From contig CAMVJU010000013.1 of assembly GCA_947167935.1 (NCBI GenBank), forward strand, positions 1 through 40,738: DNA of 40,738 nt. The letters are read 5' to 3'. Position numbers and translations under genes: made by a program. How positions within the stretch are numbered: the stretch's first letter is position 1; each line of letters opens with the position of its first letter. The notes beneath the pieces are model-generated. The model saw only the letters and a program-made list of their open reading frames with translations, was not told the DNA's origin and ran no database searches. This DNA is from an uncultured Prevotellaceae bacterium (GTDB lineage: Bacteria > Bacteroidota > Bacteroidia > Bacteroidales > Bacteroidaceae). Below, piece after piece: positions 24,610 through 33,293 of the stretch.

Positions 24610-26036
24610 AGGAGAAGACGGCGAAAGGACTGCTTTGGGGCGGCATGAGCACAGGCTTGCAGCAGGTGCTGAGCCTTGTCTTTGGCATTGTCCTTGCCCG
24701 CAAGCTGTCACAGGCCGACTATGGCTTGGTGGGTATGCTGGCCATCTTCTCGGCCATTGCCGCTTGTATGCAGGAGGGGGGCTTCATTGCAGCACTCAAC
24801 CGCAAGAAGGAGGTGACGCAGCGCGACTACAACGCCGTGTTCTGGACCAGTGTGGGCGTCAGCGTTTTCTTCTATCTATTGTTTTTCTTTACCGCACCAC
24901 TCATTGCCGACTTCTACGGTGAGCCGCGACTCACGTCTTTGGCCCGCTATTCTTTCCTCAGTTTTCTCTTTGTTAGCTTCAGCATTGCCCCTCGTGCGTA
25001 CATCTTTAGGAATATGATGGTACGCCAGAGCAGCATCATCGCCCTGGTGTCGATGGCGCTGTCGGGCATAGTGGGCATCATCATGGCCTATCAGGGCTAT
25101 GCCTATTGGGGATTGGCCACGCAGAACATCGTCTTCACGCTCTCTGTCAGCGTGCTCAACTATTGGTTCTCTGGCTGGCGTCCGTCTTTCCATATCGACC
25201 TGCGTCCGATAAAGGAGATCATCGGCTTCAGTAGCCGACTCATCGTAACGAATATCGTCACGGCAGCCAATACGAATATCCTGGCGGTGATGCTCGGCAA
25301 ATTCTACACGGCGCCTGAGGTGGGCAATTTCACACAGGCCAACAAGTGGAACACGATGGGCCATTCGCTCATCACCAACATGCTCTACAGCATTGCACAA
25401 CCTGTGCTGACGAAGACAGAAGATGATATGGCCCGCCAGAAACATGTATTCCGTAAATTACTGCGTTTCACGGCCTTTGTCTCGTTTCCGCTGATGTTCA
25501 CGCTGGCATTGGTCAGCGAGGAGTTCATCGTCGTACTGATTACCGAAAAGTGGTTGCCCAGCGCTCATATCTTGCGTGTGCTATGTCTGGCCGGAGCGGT
25601 GATGCCTATCAGCTATCTGTTCTCCAACCTGCTGATCAGTCGCGGCTTCTCAGGCGAATACATGTGGTGCTCCATTGTGTTGTGTGTTGCGCAGCTGGTG
25701 GGTGTTAGCATCTGCGTACCCCTTGGCATCAAGTACATGGTGATGGTCTTTGCAGGAGTCAACATCGTCTGGTTGGCCATTTGGTTCTTGCTTGCCCATC
25801 AGAAGATAGGGTTGAGCATCCGTGAGGCTGTCAGCGACGTAGCGCCCTATGCCTTGCTGTCGGCGGCAATCGTCGTGGGAGTGTATTTCGCAACAGTTGG
25901 AATCACCAATATATACCTGTCACTTTTGCTCAAAGTGTTGCTGGTAGCTGTGACCTATTGTGCCGCACTATGGCTGCTGGGTTCCACTATTTTCAAGGAA
26001 GCCGTGCTGTTTGTCACAAAGAAAAAGATTGACTGA
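24588..26036 (+). CDS. Wzx-type polysaccharide flippase (MOP superfamily)
   Basis: A 482-residue polytopic membrane protein with about 12-14 hydrophobic segments. The family opening is TAKGLLWGGMSTGLQQVLSL with FGIVLARKLSQADYGLVGML, followed by AAANTNILAVMLGKFYTAPEVGNFTQA and a VLCLAGAVMPISYLFSNL segment. It should flip lipid-linked glycan units across the inner membrane. The ATG at 24588 lies within the acyltransferase gene; a second ATG at 24597 is an alternative start. It is the last gene of the operon and ends 6 bp before the converging nadD gene. No Wzy polymerase or priming transferase is in the window, so the pathway must draw on genes elsewhere. Confidence 0.88.
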   Translation: MEPMETLKEKTAKGLLWGGMSTGLQQVLSLVFGIVLARKLSQADYGLVGMLAIFSAIAACMQEGGFIAALNRKKEVTQRDYNAVFWTSVGVSVFFYLLFFFTAPLIADFYGEPRLTSLARYSFLSFLFVSFSIAPRAYIFRNMMVRQSSIIALVSMALSGIVGIIMAYQGYAYWGLATQNIVFTLSVSVLNYWFSGWRPSFHIDLRPIKEIIGFSSRLIVTNIVTAANTNILAVMLGKFYTAPEVGNFTQANKWNTMGHSLITNMLYSIAQPVLTKTEDDMARQKHVFRKLLRFTAFVSFPLMFTLALVSEEFIVVLITEKWLPSAHILRVLCLAGAVMPISYLFSNLLISRGFSGEYMWCSIVLCVAQLVGVSICVPLGIKYMVMVFAGVNIVWLAIWFLLAHQKIGLSIREAVSDVAPYALLSAAIVVGVYFATVGITNIYLSLLLKVLLVAVTYCAALWLLGSTIFKEAVLFVTKKKID

Positions 26037-26042
26037 GTCCTT

Positions 26043-26609
26043 TCAGTAAAGTCTTTGTACCAGAGGCTCAATTGAAGACGGCACCATTCCTTTGATAGAC
26101 TCCCCTTGTTGTGCGTGCTCTCGTATCTCCGTGCTTGAAATATCAATCAACTCCGTATTGACAATCTTGACGGACGAGGGTAGGGGAGTGCTGCCTGTCT
26201 CGCTGCCGCGACGCGGATAGACCACTATCTGGTATTCACGCATAATGTCGTCGGCCTTGTACCAACGATGGAAGTGCTGCCAGTTGTCGCCGCCTATCAA
26301 TAAGACGAATGTGTCGTCAGGAAAGTCCTGGCGCAGGTGCTGCAGCGTGTTCCATGTGTAGCTGGGCTTGGGCAGGTGCAGCTCGTAGTCGCAGGCCTTG
26401 ACACCCTCCTCGTCATGCAGTGCGATGCGCGCCAGTTGGTAGCGCAGCCTATCGTCGAGCAGATCGTTGCTACCCTGTTTCAGCGGGTTCTGCGGCGACA
26501 CCATCAGCCACACCTCATCAAGCCTGGCCAACTGCCTCAGCTGCCGTGCCAGGCTGATGTGTCCCACATGGATGGGGTTAAAGCTGCCGCCAAAGATACC
26601 GATTCTCAT
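26043..26609 (-). CDS. nadD: nicotinate-nucleotide adenylyltransferase
   Basis: NadD adenylates nicotinate mononucleotide to deamido-NAD in NAD synthesis. The 188-residue protein begins MRIGIFGGSFNPIHVGHISLA with the GGSFNPIHxGH nucleotidyltransferase motif. It continues with VWLMVSPQNPLKQ, the LIGGDNWQHFHRW phrase typical of NadD, and ends in the ISSTEIREHAQQGESIKGMV motif (ISSTxIR). It is cytoplasmic. The start overlaps the gmk stop by 4 bp, so it is the last gene of yicC-gmk-nadD. It converges on the flippase gene with a 6-bp gap and no obvious terminator. Confidence 0.96.
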   Translation of the reverse strand: MRIGIFGGSFNPIHVGHISLARQLRQLARLDEVWLMVSPQNPLKQGSNDLLDDRLRYQLARIALHDEEGVKACDYELHLPKPSYTWNTLQHLRQDFPDDTFVLLIGGDNWQHFHRWYKADDIMREYQIVVYPRRGSETGSTPLPSSVKIVNTELIDISSTEIREHAQQGESIKGMVPSSIEPLVQRLY

Positions 26610-27184
26610 CTGAGAAATGATTCTACCAGCTGTAGCGTTTCTTGTTTGGCTGTATCCAGGTCGTCATTCACCACAATGTGGTCGAACTGTGGGGCGAAGG
26701 TCATCTCGTATTCAGCCTTTGCCAGACGGTTCTCGATGGCTTCGGGCGTATCGGTGCCACGTCCTTCGAGACGACGGCGCAGCTCTTCTACCGATGGCGG
26801 CTGGATGAAGAGGCTCATGGCCCTGTCGCCGTAGAACTTCTTGATGTTGATGCCGCCTTTTACGTCGACGTCGAACACCACGTTCTGTCCTGCCTCCAGC
26901 TGCCGCTCCACCTGTGCCTTCAGCGTGCCGTAGAAACGACCTTCATAGACCTCCTCGTATTCCAGGAACTCGTCGTTCTCAATCTTCTCCCTGAATTCCT
27001 CAGGCGTGAGGAAAAAATACTCCACACCGTTCTGCTCCGTGCCACGTGGTGCCCTGCTGGTGCAGCTGATGGAGAAATACAGCTTCAGCTCCGGATGCTC
27101 CTGCATCAGCCAGTTCACAATGGTGCTTTTCCCTGATCCGCTGGGTGCAGACACAATCAACATCTTTCCTTTCTGTATATCCAT
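26606..27184 (-). CDS. gmk: guanylate kinase
   Basis: Gmk phosphorylates GMP to GDP with ATP. The 192-residue protein has the P-loop LIVSAPSGSGKSTIV, the GMP-binding FSISCTSRAPRGTEQNGVEYFF block, YGTLKAQVERQLEAGQNVVF, DVDVKGGINIKKFY, and a lid region RRRLEGRGTDTPEAIENRL. It is cytoplasmic. It lies between yicC (35 bp upstream) and nadD (4-bp overlap). The yicC-gmk pairing is widely conserved in bacteria and supports both calls. Confidence 0.97.
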   Translation of the reverse strand: MDIQKGKMLIVSAPSGSGKSTIVNWLMQEHPELKLYFSISCTSRAPRGTEQNGVEYFFLTPEEFREKIENDEFLEYEEVYEGRFYGTLKAQVERQLEAGQNVVFDVDVKGGINIKKFYGDRAMSLFIQPPSVEELRRRLEGRGTDTPEAIENRLAKAEYEMTFAPQFDHIVVNDDLDTAKQETLQLVESFLR

Positions 27185-27219
27185 TTCTTCGAGTAATACG
27201 TAAAAATTGTGATCAAAAA

Positions 27220-28095
27220 CTACAGGGCATTCAGCACCTGTTCCTTTATTTGCTCTAACTCATCCTTCATCTGCACGACAATGTTCTGCATCTCAGCCTG
27301 GTTCGACTTAGAGCCCGTAGTGTTGATTTCGCGGCCCATCTCCTGGGCGATGAAGCCCAGCTTCTTGCCTTGCCCGTGACCGTTGGCCATCGTCTCGCGG
27401 AAGTAGGCCAGGTGATTGGCCAGACGCTGTTTTTCCTCGCTGATGTCCAGCTTCTCGATGTAGTAGATCAGCTCCTGCTCCAAGCGGTTCTTGTCGTACT
27501 CTACGCCAGGAATCTGCTGCAGCCCTTCTGTGATGCGCTGACGTATTTTCTCCACGCGACTCTTCTCGTAGGGCTCAATCTCAGCCATCAGGCGCTCGAT
27601 GTTGTCAATCTTCTCTGCGAACTTCTTCTCTAGCGCAGCGCCCTCCTGACGACGGAAACTCACTAGTGCCTCGACGGCCTGTTCCACAGCCTGACGTGCA
27701 GCAGCCCATTCCTCGTCAGTGAGCTGCTCCATGTCCGTGCGTGTCAGCACGTCGGGCATCCTTGTCAGCGTGTACATCCAGTCCTCCGGCTCAGGGATGC
27801 CCGTCTCTCGTGAGATAGCCTTCAGCTGACGATAGTAGTTCTCTATCAGCGCGCCGTTCACGGGAGTTGCCTCTATGCCCGTCTCCTGCTCAATCCACAG
27901 GGCGAAGTCCACCTTGCCGCGCTCCAGTTTTGTGGCAATCAGCTGGCGAATCTCCATCTCCTTCTCGCGATAGAGTGGGGCGATGCGTGTCTGCAGGTCC
28001 AGTTGTTTCGAGTTGAGTGACTTTACTTCTGCGTGAATCTTCTTTCTGTTAAAGGCCACGACAGCTTTTCCGTAGCCCGTCATTGATTGAATCAT
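27220..28095 (-). CDS. yicC: YicC-family protein
   Basis: I start at 28095 (MIQSMTGYGKAVV), because YicC proteins begin with this phrase. The longer frame from 28152 would start within the promoter. The 291-residue product shows the N-terminal MTGYGKA motif, AEVKSLNSKQLDLQTRI, an acidic helical middle, and the C-terminal FIAQEMGREINTTGSKSNQAEMQ signature. Some YicC homologues have been reported to act as endoribonucleases or to help RNA turnover; here the role is inferred from family only. It is cytoplasmic and first in the operon with gmk and nadD. Its promoter belongs to a tandem promoter repeat also found near 39306 and 40480. Confidence 0.92.
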   Translation of the reverse strand: MIQSMTGYGKAVVAFNRKKIHAEVKSLNSKQLDLQTRIAPLYREKEMEIRQLIATKLERGKVDFALWIEQETGIEATPVNGALIENYYRQLKAISRETGIPEPEDWMYTLTRMPDVLTRTDMEQLTDEEWAAARQAVEQAVEALVSFRRQEGAALEKKFAEKIDNIERLMAEIEPYEKSRVEKIRQRITEGLQQIPGVEYDKNRLEQELIYYIEKLDISEEKQRLANHLAYFRETMANGHGQGKKLGFIAQEMGREINTTGSKSNQAEMQNIVVQMKDELEQIKEQVLNAL

Positions 28096-28122
28096 ATTCC
28101 TTGTATTTTTGCTATTTGAATG

Positions 28123-28240
28123 CAAAGGTACGAATAAGCGAGCGAAAAGCAAAAAGAAAAACGTATTTTCTTTTTCTCATCCGAGCGAAAGTACCTTCGG
28201 CGGAGCCAAAGGTACGAATAAACAAGTGAAAAACAAAAAG
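28123..28240 (-). promoter_or_regulatory. tandem promoter repeat upstream of yicC
   Basis: Two minus-strand promoters lie 84 bp apart: TACCTTTG at 28130-28123 with TTTG at 28153-28150 (N19), and TACCTTTG at 28214-28207 with TTTG 19 bp upstream. Each box is followed on the plus strand by CGAATAA. A hairpin-forming segment (GTACCTT at 28191, AAGGTAC at 28209) separates them. The same layout occurs at 40480-40590 and, worn down, at 39306-39400. Confidence 0.75.
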
Positions 28241-28267
28241 AATTTTTCTTTTTTTATCTCGAATGGC

Positions 28268-28297
28268 TTGTAATCTCGAAAAAATTATCTATATTTG
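28268..28297 (+). promoter_or_regulatory. promoter of the WG-repeat kinase gene
   Basis: TTG (28268-28270), 19 bp, TATATTTG (28290-28297). The ATG at 28323 follows 25 bp later. Confidence 0.75.
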
Positions 28298-28322
28298 CAA
28301 CATCAACAAAAAACTTCTCAAG

Positions 28323-30308
28323 ATGACCATAGATGATAGACAAATGTTGCCAATAGGAACCCTACTGAAACAAGGTGAGTATCGTGTGGTGCGTTATATC
28401 GCTTCGGGCGGTTTTGGCAACACCTACGAGGTGGAGCATGTCAGGCTGGGGAAACGTTTGGCCTTGAAAGAGTTCTTTATGCGAGGTATCAACATGCGTG
28501 AGGGTACCCGTGTAAGTGTTAGCTTAGAGGACAACCGCTCGACCTTTAGCCAGATGCGCGAGAAATTCTATAAGGAGGCACAGCGCTTGGCACGATTGGA
28601 GGAACTGCATATTGTAGATGTGACTGATTTCTTTGAAGAGAATGCGACGGCCTACTATGTGATGAAGCTCATTGATGGCGAGTCATTGGCGGCAAAGATG
28701 AAGCGCACAGAACATCCTTTTGGCGAAGATGAAGTGCGGAACGTGTTGCCCCAGGTACTTTCGGCCCTGAGAACGGTACATGCGCAGACCATCTACCATT
28801 TGGATATCAAACCCGGCAACATCGTGCAAAATGGCCAGGGATTCTGTTGGCTCATTGACTTTGGTGCTAGTAAGCAACTCTCTGCACAGGAAAGTCAGAC
28901 GCTGAGCACTTCGACGGGCCTCTGCTATACACCAGGGTATGCACCAAGCGAACAAATTAGCGGTAGTATTAAACGAATAGGTCCATGGACAGACTTCTAT
29001 GCCTTGGGTGCAACCGTCTACAATCTGCTGACGAATCAGGCACCACCAGAGGTGGATGATGTGAAATATGATGGTGAAGCAGCTTTCCACTTTCCACCTT
29101 ACATAAGCGGCGACATGCGCCAGCTGGTGCTTTGGCTCATGCAGGCCGACTATCGCCAACGTCCGCAAAGCGTAAAGGATATAGAGCAGCAGATAGCTGA
29201 GATGCAAGCTCCTGCTCCTGGGCCAGTCATCCAAGAGGCTCTCCAAAATCCGACTATTCCCAAGGTTTCCACTCCTGAACCGGTCGTTCCAGAAGTTCAC
29301 ACTCCTGAGCAGGTTGTTCCTGAAGTCCTCACTCCCGATCCTGTCATCTCAGACGATGATTCCTCTGAAGACACGGTGCCCGACTATAAGACTTATCTAG
29401 CTGAGATAGGAGAATTAGATGAAGACGATGCCGACAATTCCCTCTTTAACAAAATCAAGAAACTATGGGTATGGGGTGTGGCTGCAGGTGTCATAGCCAT
29501 AGGTTTCTTTTTCTTGCTTAAGCTTCTCGAAACTAAGCCTACAGACCCCATAATGATGCCTACCAATACTATAGGTGAGCCTGTTTCAGAACAAAGACCT
29601 CACATACTATCCGGATATCAAGATGAAAAGGGGAAGTACGGCTTTGTAGACGAGACGGGCAATGTGGCGATTCCTTGCCGGTGGAAAGACATACGTTTTT
29701 TTAACGAGGGGTTGGCTGCTGTAATGGATGATAACGAAAAATGGGGCTTCATTGACGAGACGGGTGAGGTGGTGATTCCTTGCCAATGGAAAGAGACATG
29801 GATGTTCCGTGAGGATTTGGCGGTAGTCAAGGACGATAAAGGGAAGTATGGCTATATTGATAAGTCTGGCCAAGTGGTGCTCCCTTGTCAGTGGAATGAT
29901 GCATATCCTTTCTGTGATGGCCTGGCTGCTGTTGAAAATAATAATATAAGGTTTGGATATATTAATAAATCGGGCGATTTGGTGATTCGTTACAAATGGT
30001 TTATAGCGGGGAATTTTAACGAGGGCTTGGCATATGTTGCAGATGATTTTTTTGATTATGGCTATATCGACACTACAGGCAAGCTGGTAATACAATGTAA
30101 TTGGAAAGACGCATGGAATTTTAGTGAGGGACTGGCTGCAGTCAAGAATAAGAAGGGAAAGTGGGGCTTCATTGACAAATCTGGTGAGCTTGTAATTCCC
30201 TGCCAATGGAAAGAGGTTGGCAGTTTCATCAATGGGATAGCTCATGTCAAGGATGCCGATGATAAAGATCATATTATTGATAAAACAGGAATAACTATAG
30301 ATAATTAA
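28323..30308 (+). CDS. transmembrane Ser/Thr protein kinase with WG repeats
   Basis: The start at 28323 (MTIDDRQMLPIGTLL) fits the promoter; the longer frame from 28263 overlaps it. Residues 18-290 form a Hanks-type kinase: glycine loop ASGGFGNTYEV, Lys49 in LALKEFF, catalytic loop YHLDIKPGNI (Asp161; Leu replaces the usual HRD Arg), DFG at 179-181, GYAPSEQ and DFYALGATVYNLL. A Pro/Glu/Val repeat linker (about 310-345) and an acidic stretch lead to one membrane helix (381-402). Residues 436-661 hold about seven WG repeats (KYGFVDETGNVAIPCRWKDI type), predicted to be outside the cytoplasm. It is probably a signalling receptor that senses an envelope or external ligand. The two secreted Cys-motif proteins downstream are candidate partners, though the next gene has its own promoter. 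Confidence 0.9.
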   Translation: MTIDDRQMLPIGTLLKQGEYRVVRYIASGGFGNTYEVEHVRLGKRLALKEFFMRGINMREGTRVSVSLEDNRSTFSQMREKFYKEAQRLARLEELHIVDVTDFFEENATAYYVMKLIDGESLAAKMKRTEHPFGEDEVRNVLPQVLSALRTVHAQTIYHLDIKPGNIVQNGQGFCWLIDFGASKQLSAQESQTLSTSTGLCYTPGYAPSEQISGSIKRIGPWTDFYALGATVYNLLTNQAPPEVDDVKYDGEAAFHFPPYISGDMRQLVLWLMQADYRQRPQSVKDIEQQIAEMQAPAPGPVIQEALQNPTIPKVSTPEPVVPEVHTPEQVVPEVLTPDPVISDDDSSEDTVPDYKTYLAEIGELDEDDADNSLFNKIKKLWVWGVAAGVIAIGFFFLLKLLETKPTDPIMMPTNTIGEPVSEQRPHILSGYQDEKGKYGFVDETGNVAIPCRWKDIRFFNEGLAAVMDDNEKWGFIDETGEVVIPCQWKETWMFREDLAVVKDDKGKYGYIDKSGQVVLPCQWNDAYPFCDGLAAVENNNIRFGYINKSGDLVIRYKWFIAGNFNEGLAYVADDFFDYGYIDTTGKLVIQCNWKDAWNFSEGLAAVKNKKGKWGFIDKSGELVIPCQWKEVGSFINGIAHVKDADDKDHIIDKTGITIDN

Positions 30309-30328
30309 CTAAGTTTTTTGGTATTTTA

Positions 30329-30360
30329 TTTGGTAATTCAAAAGAAATTGTTTATCTTTG
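30329..30360 (+). promoter_or_regulatory. promoter of the secreted CxxCxGxG protein genes
   Basis: TTTG (30329-30332), 20 bp, TATCTTTG (30353-30360). It starts 20 bp after the kinase stop codon and serves 30405 and probably 31074. Confidence 0.8.
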
Positions 30361-30404
30361 CATTCGAAGAATTATCTTTTTTACCAACTTAAAAACTTAA
30401 AATT

Positions 30405-31046
30405 ATGAAGAAAAGACTATTTTTGATGATGGTACTGTTAACAAGCATCATCCTCTCGACTTATGCAGTCAAGTCACCCGACGATTCCGGTCTGATTTAT
30501 AAAGGTTATTACACCAACACCGGTACGTCGTACAGTTACAACACAGGCCTGTATTCTAACACGGGACTCACATCACTACACCAGGTTGAAATATACCGTG
30601 ATCACCTTATTATCGACGGTGCCAACTACCAGTACTGGCATACAGACGGGAATTGGCTGTGGTACGGACGTAACACCGTGGGCACTAACCATCCGGTTTA
30701 TCTATACAACATCTCGACAGGAGAACTGCGTTGGCGTTACAATTTCGAGTTCTTCGGACTACAGGTCAACGACATGTTTTTGTATAGGGGTAATCTGACG
30801 ATGTACAACTCCGGAACGGGGACAGTGCCGAGTACTGGTGGCTCATACTCTGGGTCATCGGGTACTACAGGTCGTACACCTCACAGGTGTGGACTTTGTG
30901 ACGGTAAGGGATGGGTACCCACCGAAGAGGGCGTGCCCACCTACGGCAGCAACAGCCAGAAATATTGTAACGATTGCCGCAGGTATGTTCCCATCAACCA
31001 TTGGCACAAGACCTGTCCTAGTTGTAAAGGCAAGGGCGCTTGGTAA
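30405..31046 (+). CDS. exported protein with DnaJ-type cysteine motifs (first of pair)
   Basis: A signal peptide (about residues 1-21, MKKRLFLMMVLLTSIILSTYA) leads a 213-residue protein. The middle is rich in Tyr, Asn, Gly and Trp (YYTNTGTSYSYNTGLYSN, YQYWHTDGNWLWYG) and looks like beta strands. A Ser/Gly/Thr linker is followed by a cysteine-rich end: CGLCDGKGW, YCNDCRR and CPSCKGKGAW. CxxCxGxG units bind zinc in the DnaJ chaperone zinc finger, but here they sit at the end of an exported protein without a J domain. Function is unknown. It lies between the WG kinase and a second protein of the same plan, 27 bp downstream. Confidence 0.78.
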   Translation: MKKRLFLMMVLLTSIILSTYAVKSPDDSGLIYKGYYTNTGTSYSYNTGLYSNTGLTSLHQVEIYRDHLIIDGANYQYWHTDGNWLWYGRNTVGTNHPVYLYNISTGELRWRYNFEFFGLQVNDMFLYRGNLTMYNSGTGTVPSTGGSYSGSSGTTGRTPHRCGLCDGKGWVPTEEGVPTYGSNSQKYCNDCRRYVPINHWHKTCPSCKGKGAW

Positions 31047-31073
31047 CACTATTAACTATTAATTGTTTGGCTT

Positions 31074-31850
31074 ATGAAACCGAAATCTTTATTCCATGTG
31101 TTGGTGCTCGTTGTGCTTGTTTCGTTTTCTATGAGCATATTCGCTCAAACCACATCGTCTGCATCAGGTCCTTCCTTATCATCTCAGTATGGTAAATTGT
31201 TGTTTGACGAAACATATACTTGTATCGGTACAAGTATTACGGGTATTCAGACATCTACCATAATGGCACCATTCCTATGTACTTTCCACATATATGAGAA
31301 TAGATTGTTTTATAATGATGAACCACAACCTAGTATATATAGTGGCGATGAAATACTGTACAATATAAAATGGAGAAAATATTTAAAGGAGCAAAATTCA
31401 GGTTATTATGTCTCGGATGTAGGTGCAGTTATGTTATTTCTGACTTCGACATCCTCTCTTCCCTATGTAGGTAATGTAACCACAACTTCATATCTGCTTT
31501 TTGAGCGTGGAGATACAAGACACCTCCATCTTGGTGGAGGAGCAGTTAGTGGTGGAAACGTCATGTTACCCCAAAATGGAAATAATGGTGGATATAGCAA
31601 CACGCCATCAGGTCAGCGCTGTAATCTTTGTGCAGGAACAGGTAGCTGCTCGAATCCTGGCTCTCCATACAATTCTAGGACATATTGTCACGGCTCTGGA
31701 AAATGCCCCATTTGTGGTGGTGATGGTCTTATGATTAATACATACAACAACACGAAACAGGTTTGTTCAAGCTGTCGCGGAAATGGTCGTTGCCAAAATT
31801 GTAATGGAACGGGAAAGTGTAAAAAATGCGGAGGTACTGGACGTCTATAA
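31074..31850 (+). CDS. exported protein with DnaJ-type cysteine motifs (second of pair)
   Basis: A signal peptide (about residues 1-25, ending SMSIFAQ) leads a 258-residue protein. The middle (YGKLLFDETYTCIGTSITGI to LLFERGDTRHLHLGGG) resembles the first protein's central part in plan (a measured or displayed beta domain), with little identity. The end carries five cysteine units: CNLCAGTGSC, YCHGSGKCPICGGDG, CSSCRGNGRC, QNCNGTGKC and KKCGGTGRL. These CxxCxGxG units are typical zinc-binding elements. The gene body is more AT-rich than its upstream partner. It is 27 bp from the first protein, so the two are likely one transcript. It may be a structural or sensing partner of the kinase; unproven. 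Confidence 0.78.
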   Translation: MKPKSLFHVLVLVVLVSFSMSIFAQTTSSASGPSLSSQYGKLLFDETYTCIGTSITGIQTSTIMAPFLCTFHIYENRLFYNDEPQPSIYSGDEILYNIKWRKYLKEQNSGYYVSDVGAVMLFLTSTSSLPYVGNVTTTSYLLFERGDTRHLHLGGGAVSGGNVMLPQNGNNGGYSNTPSGQRCNLCAGTGSCSNPGSPYNSRTYCHGSGKCPICGGDGLMINTYNNTKQVCSSCRGNGRCQNCNGTGKCKKCGGTGRL

Positions 31851-31944
31851 TTTTATCGATGCTCTCAGTATAGCAGACGATGAGGTGCTAAGCCTCGATC
31901 TTCTGCTTTAGTATACCCGTTCTTATGAGTTCCGTGTCAATACA

Positions 31945-31977
31945 AAAGCTGGTATCACGAATTGCGATACCAGCTTT
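31945..31977. terminator. bidirectional terminator between kinase cluster and esterase operon
   Basis: AAAGCTGGTATC (31945-31956) pairs perfectly over 12 bp with GATACCAGCTTT (31966-31977) around a 9-nt loop. It is flanked by A on one side and T on the other, and lies between converging genes. An imperfect hairpin at 31878-31910 precedes it. Confidence 0.88.
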
Positions 31978-31995
31978 ATCTATATGAACATAATC

Positions 31996-33289
<1,294 letters not shown>

Positions 33290-33293
33290 GAAA

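Noticed and set aside
28182..28226. Possible IS end or transposon inverted repeat
   Set aside because: No transposase or target duplication is visible; the promoter-repeat explanation covers all three copies.
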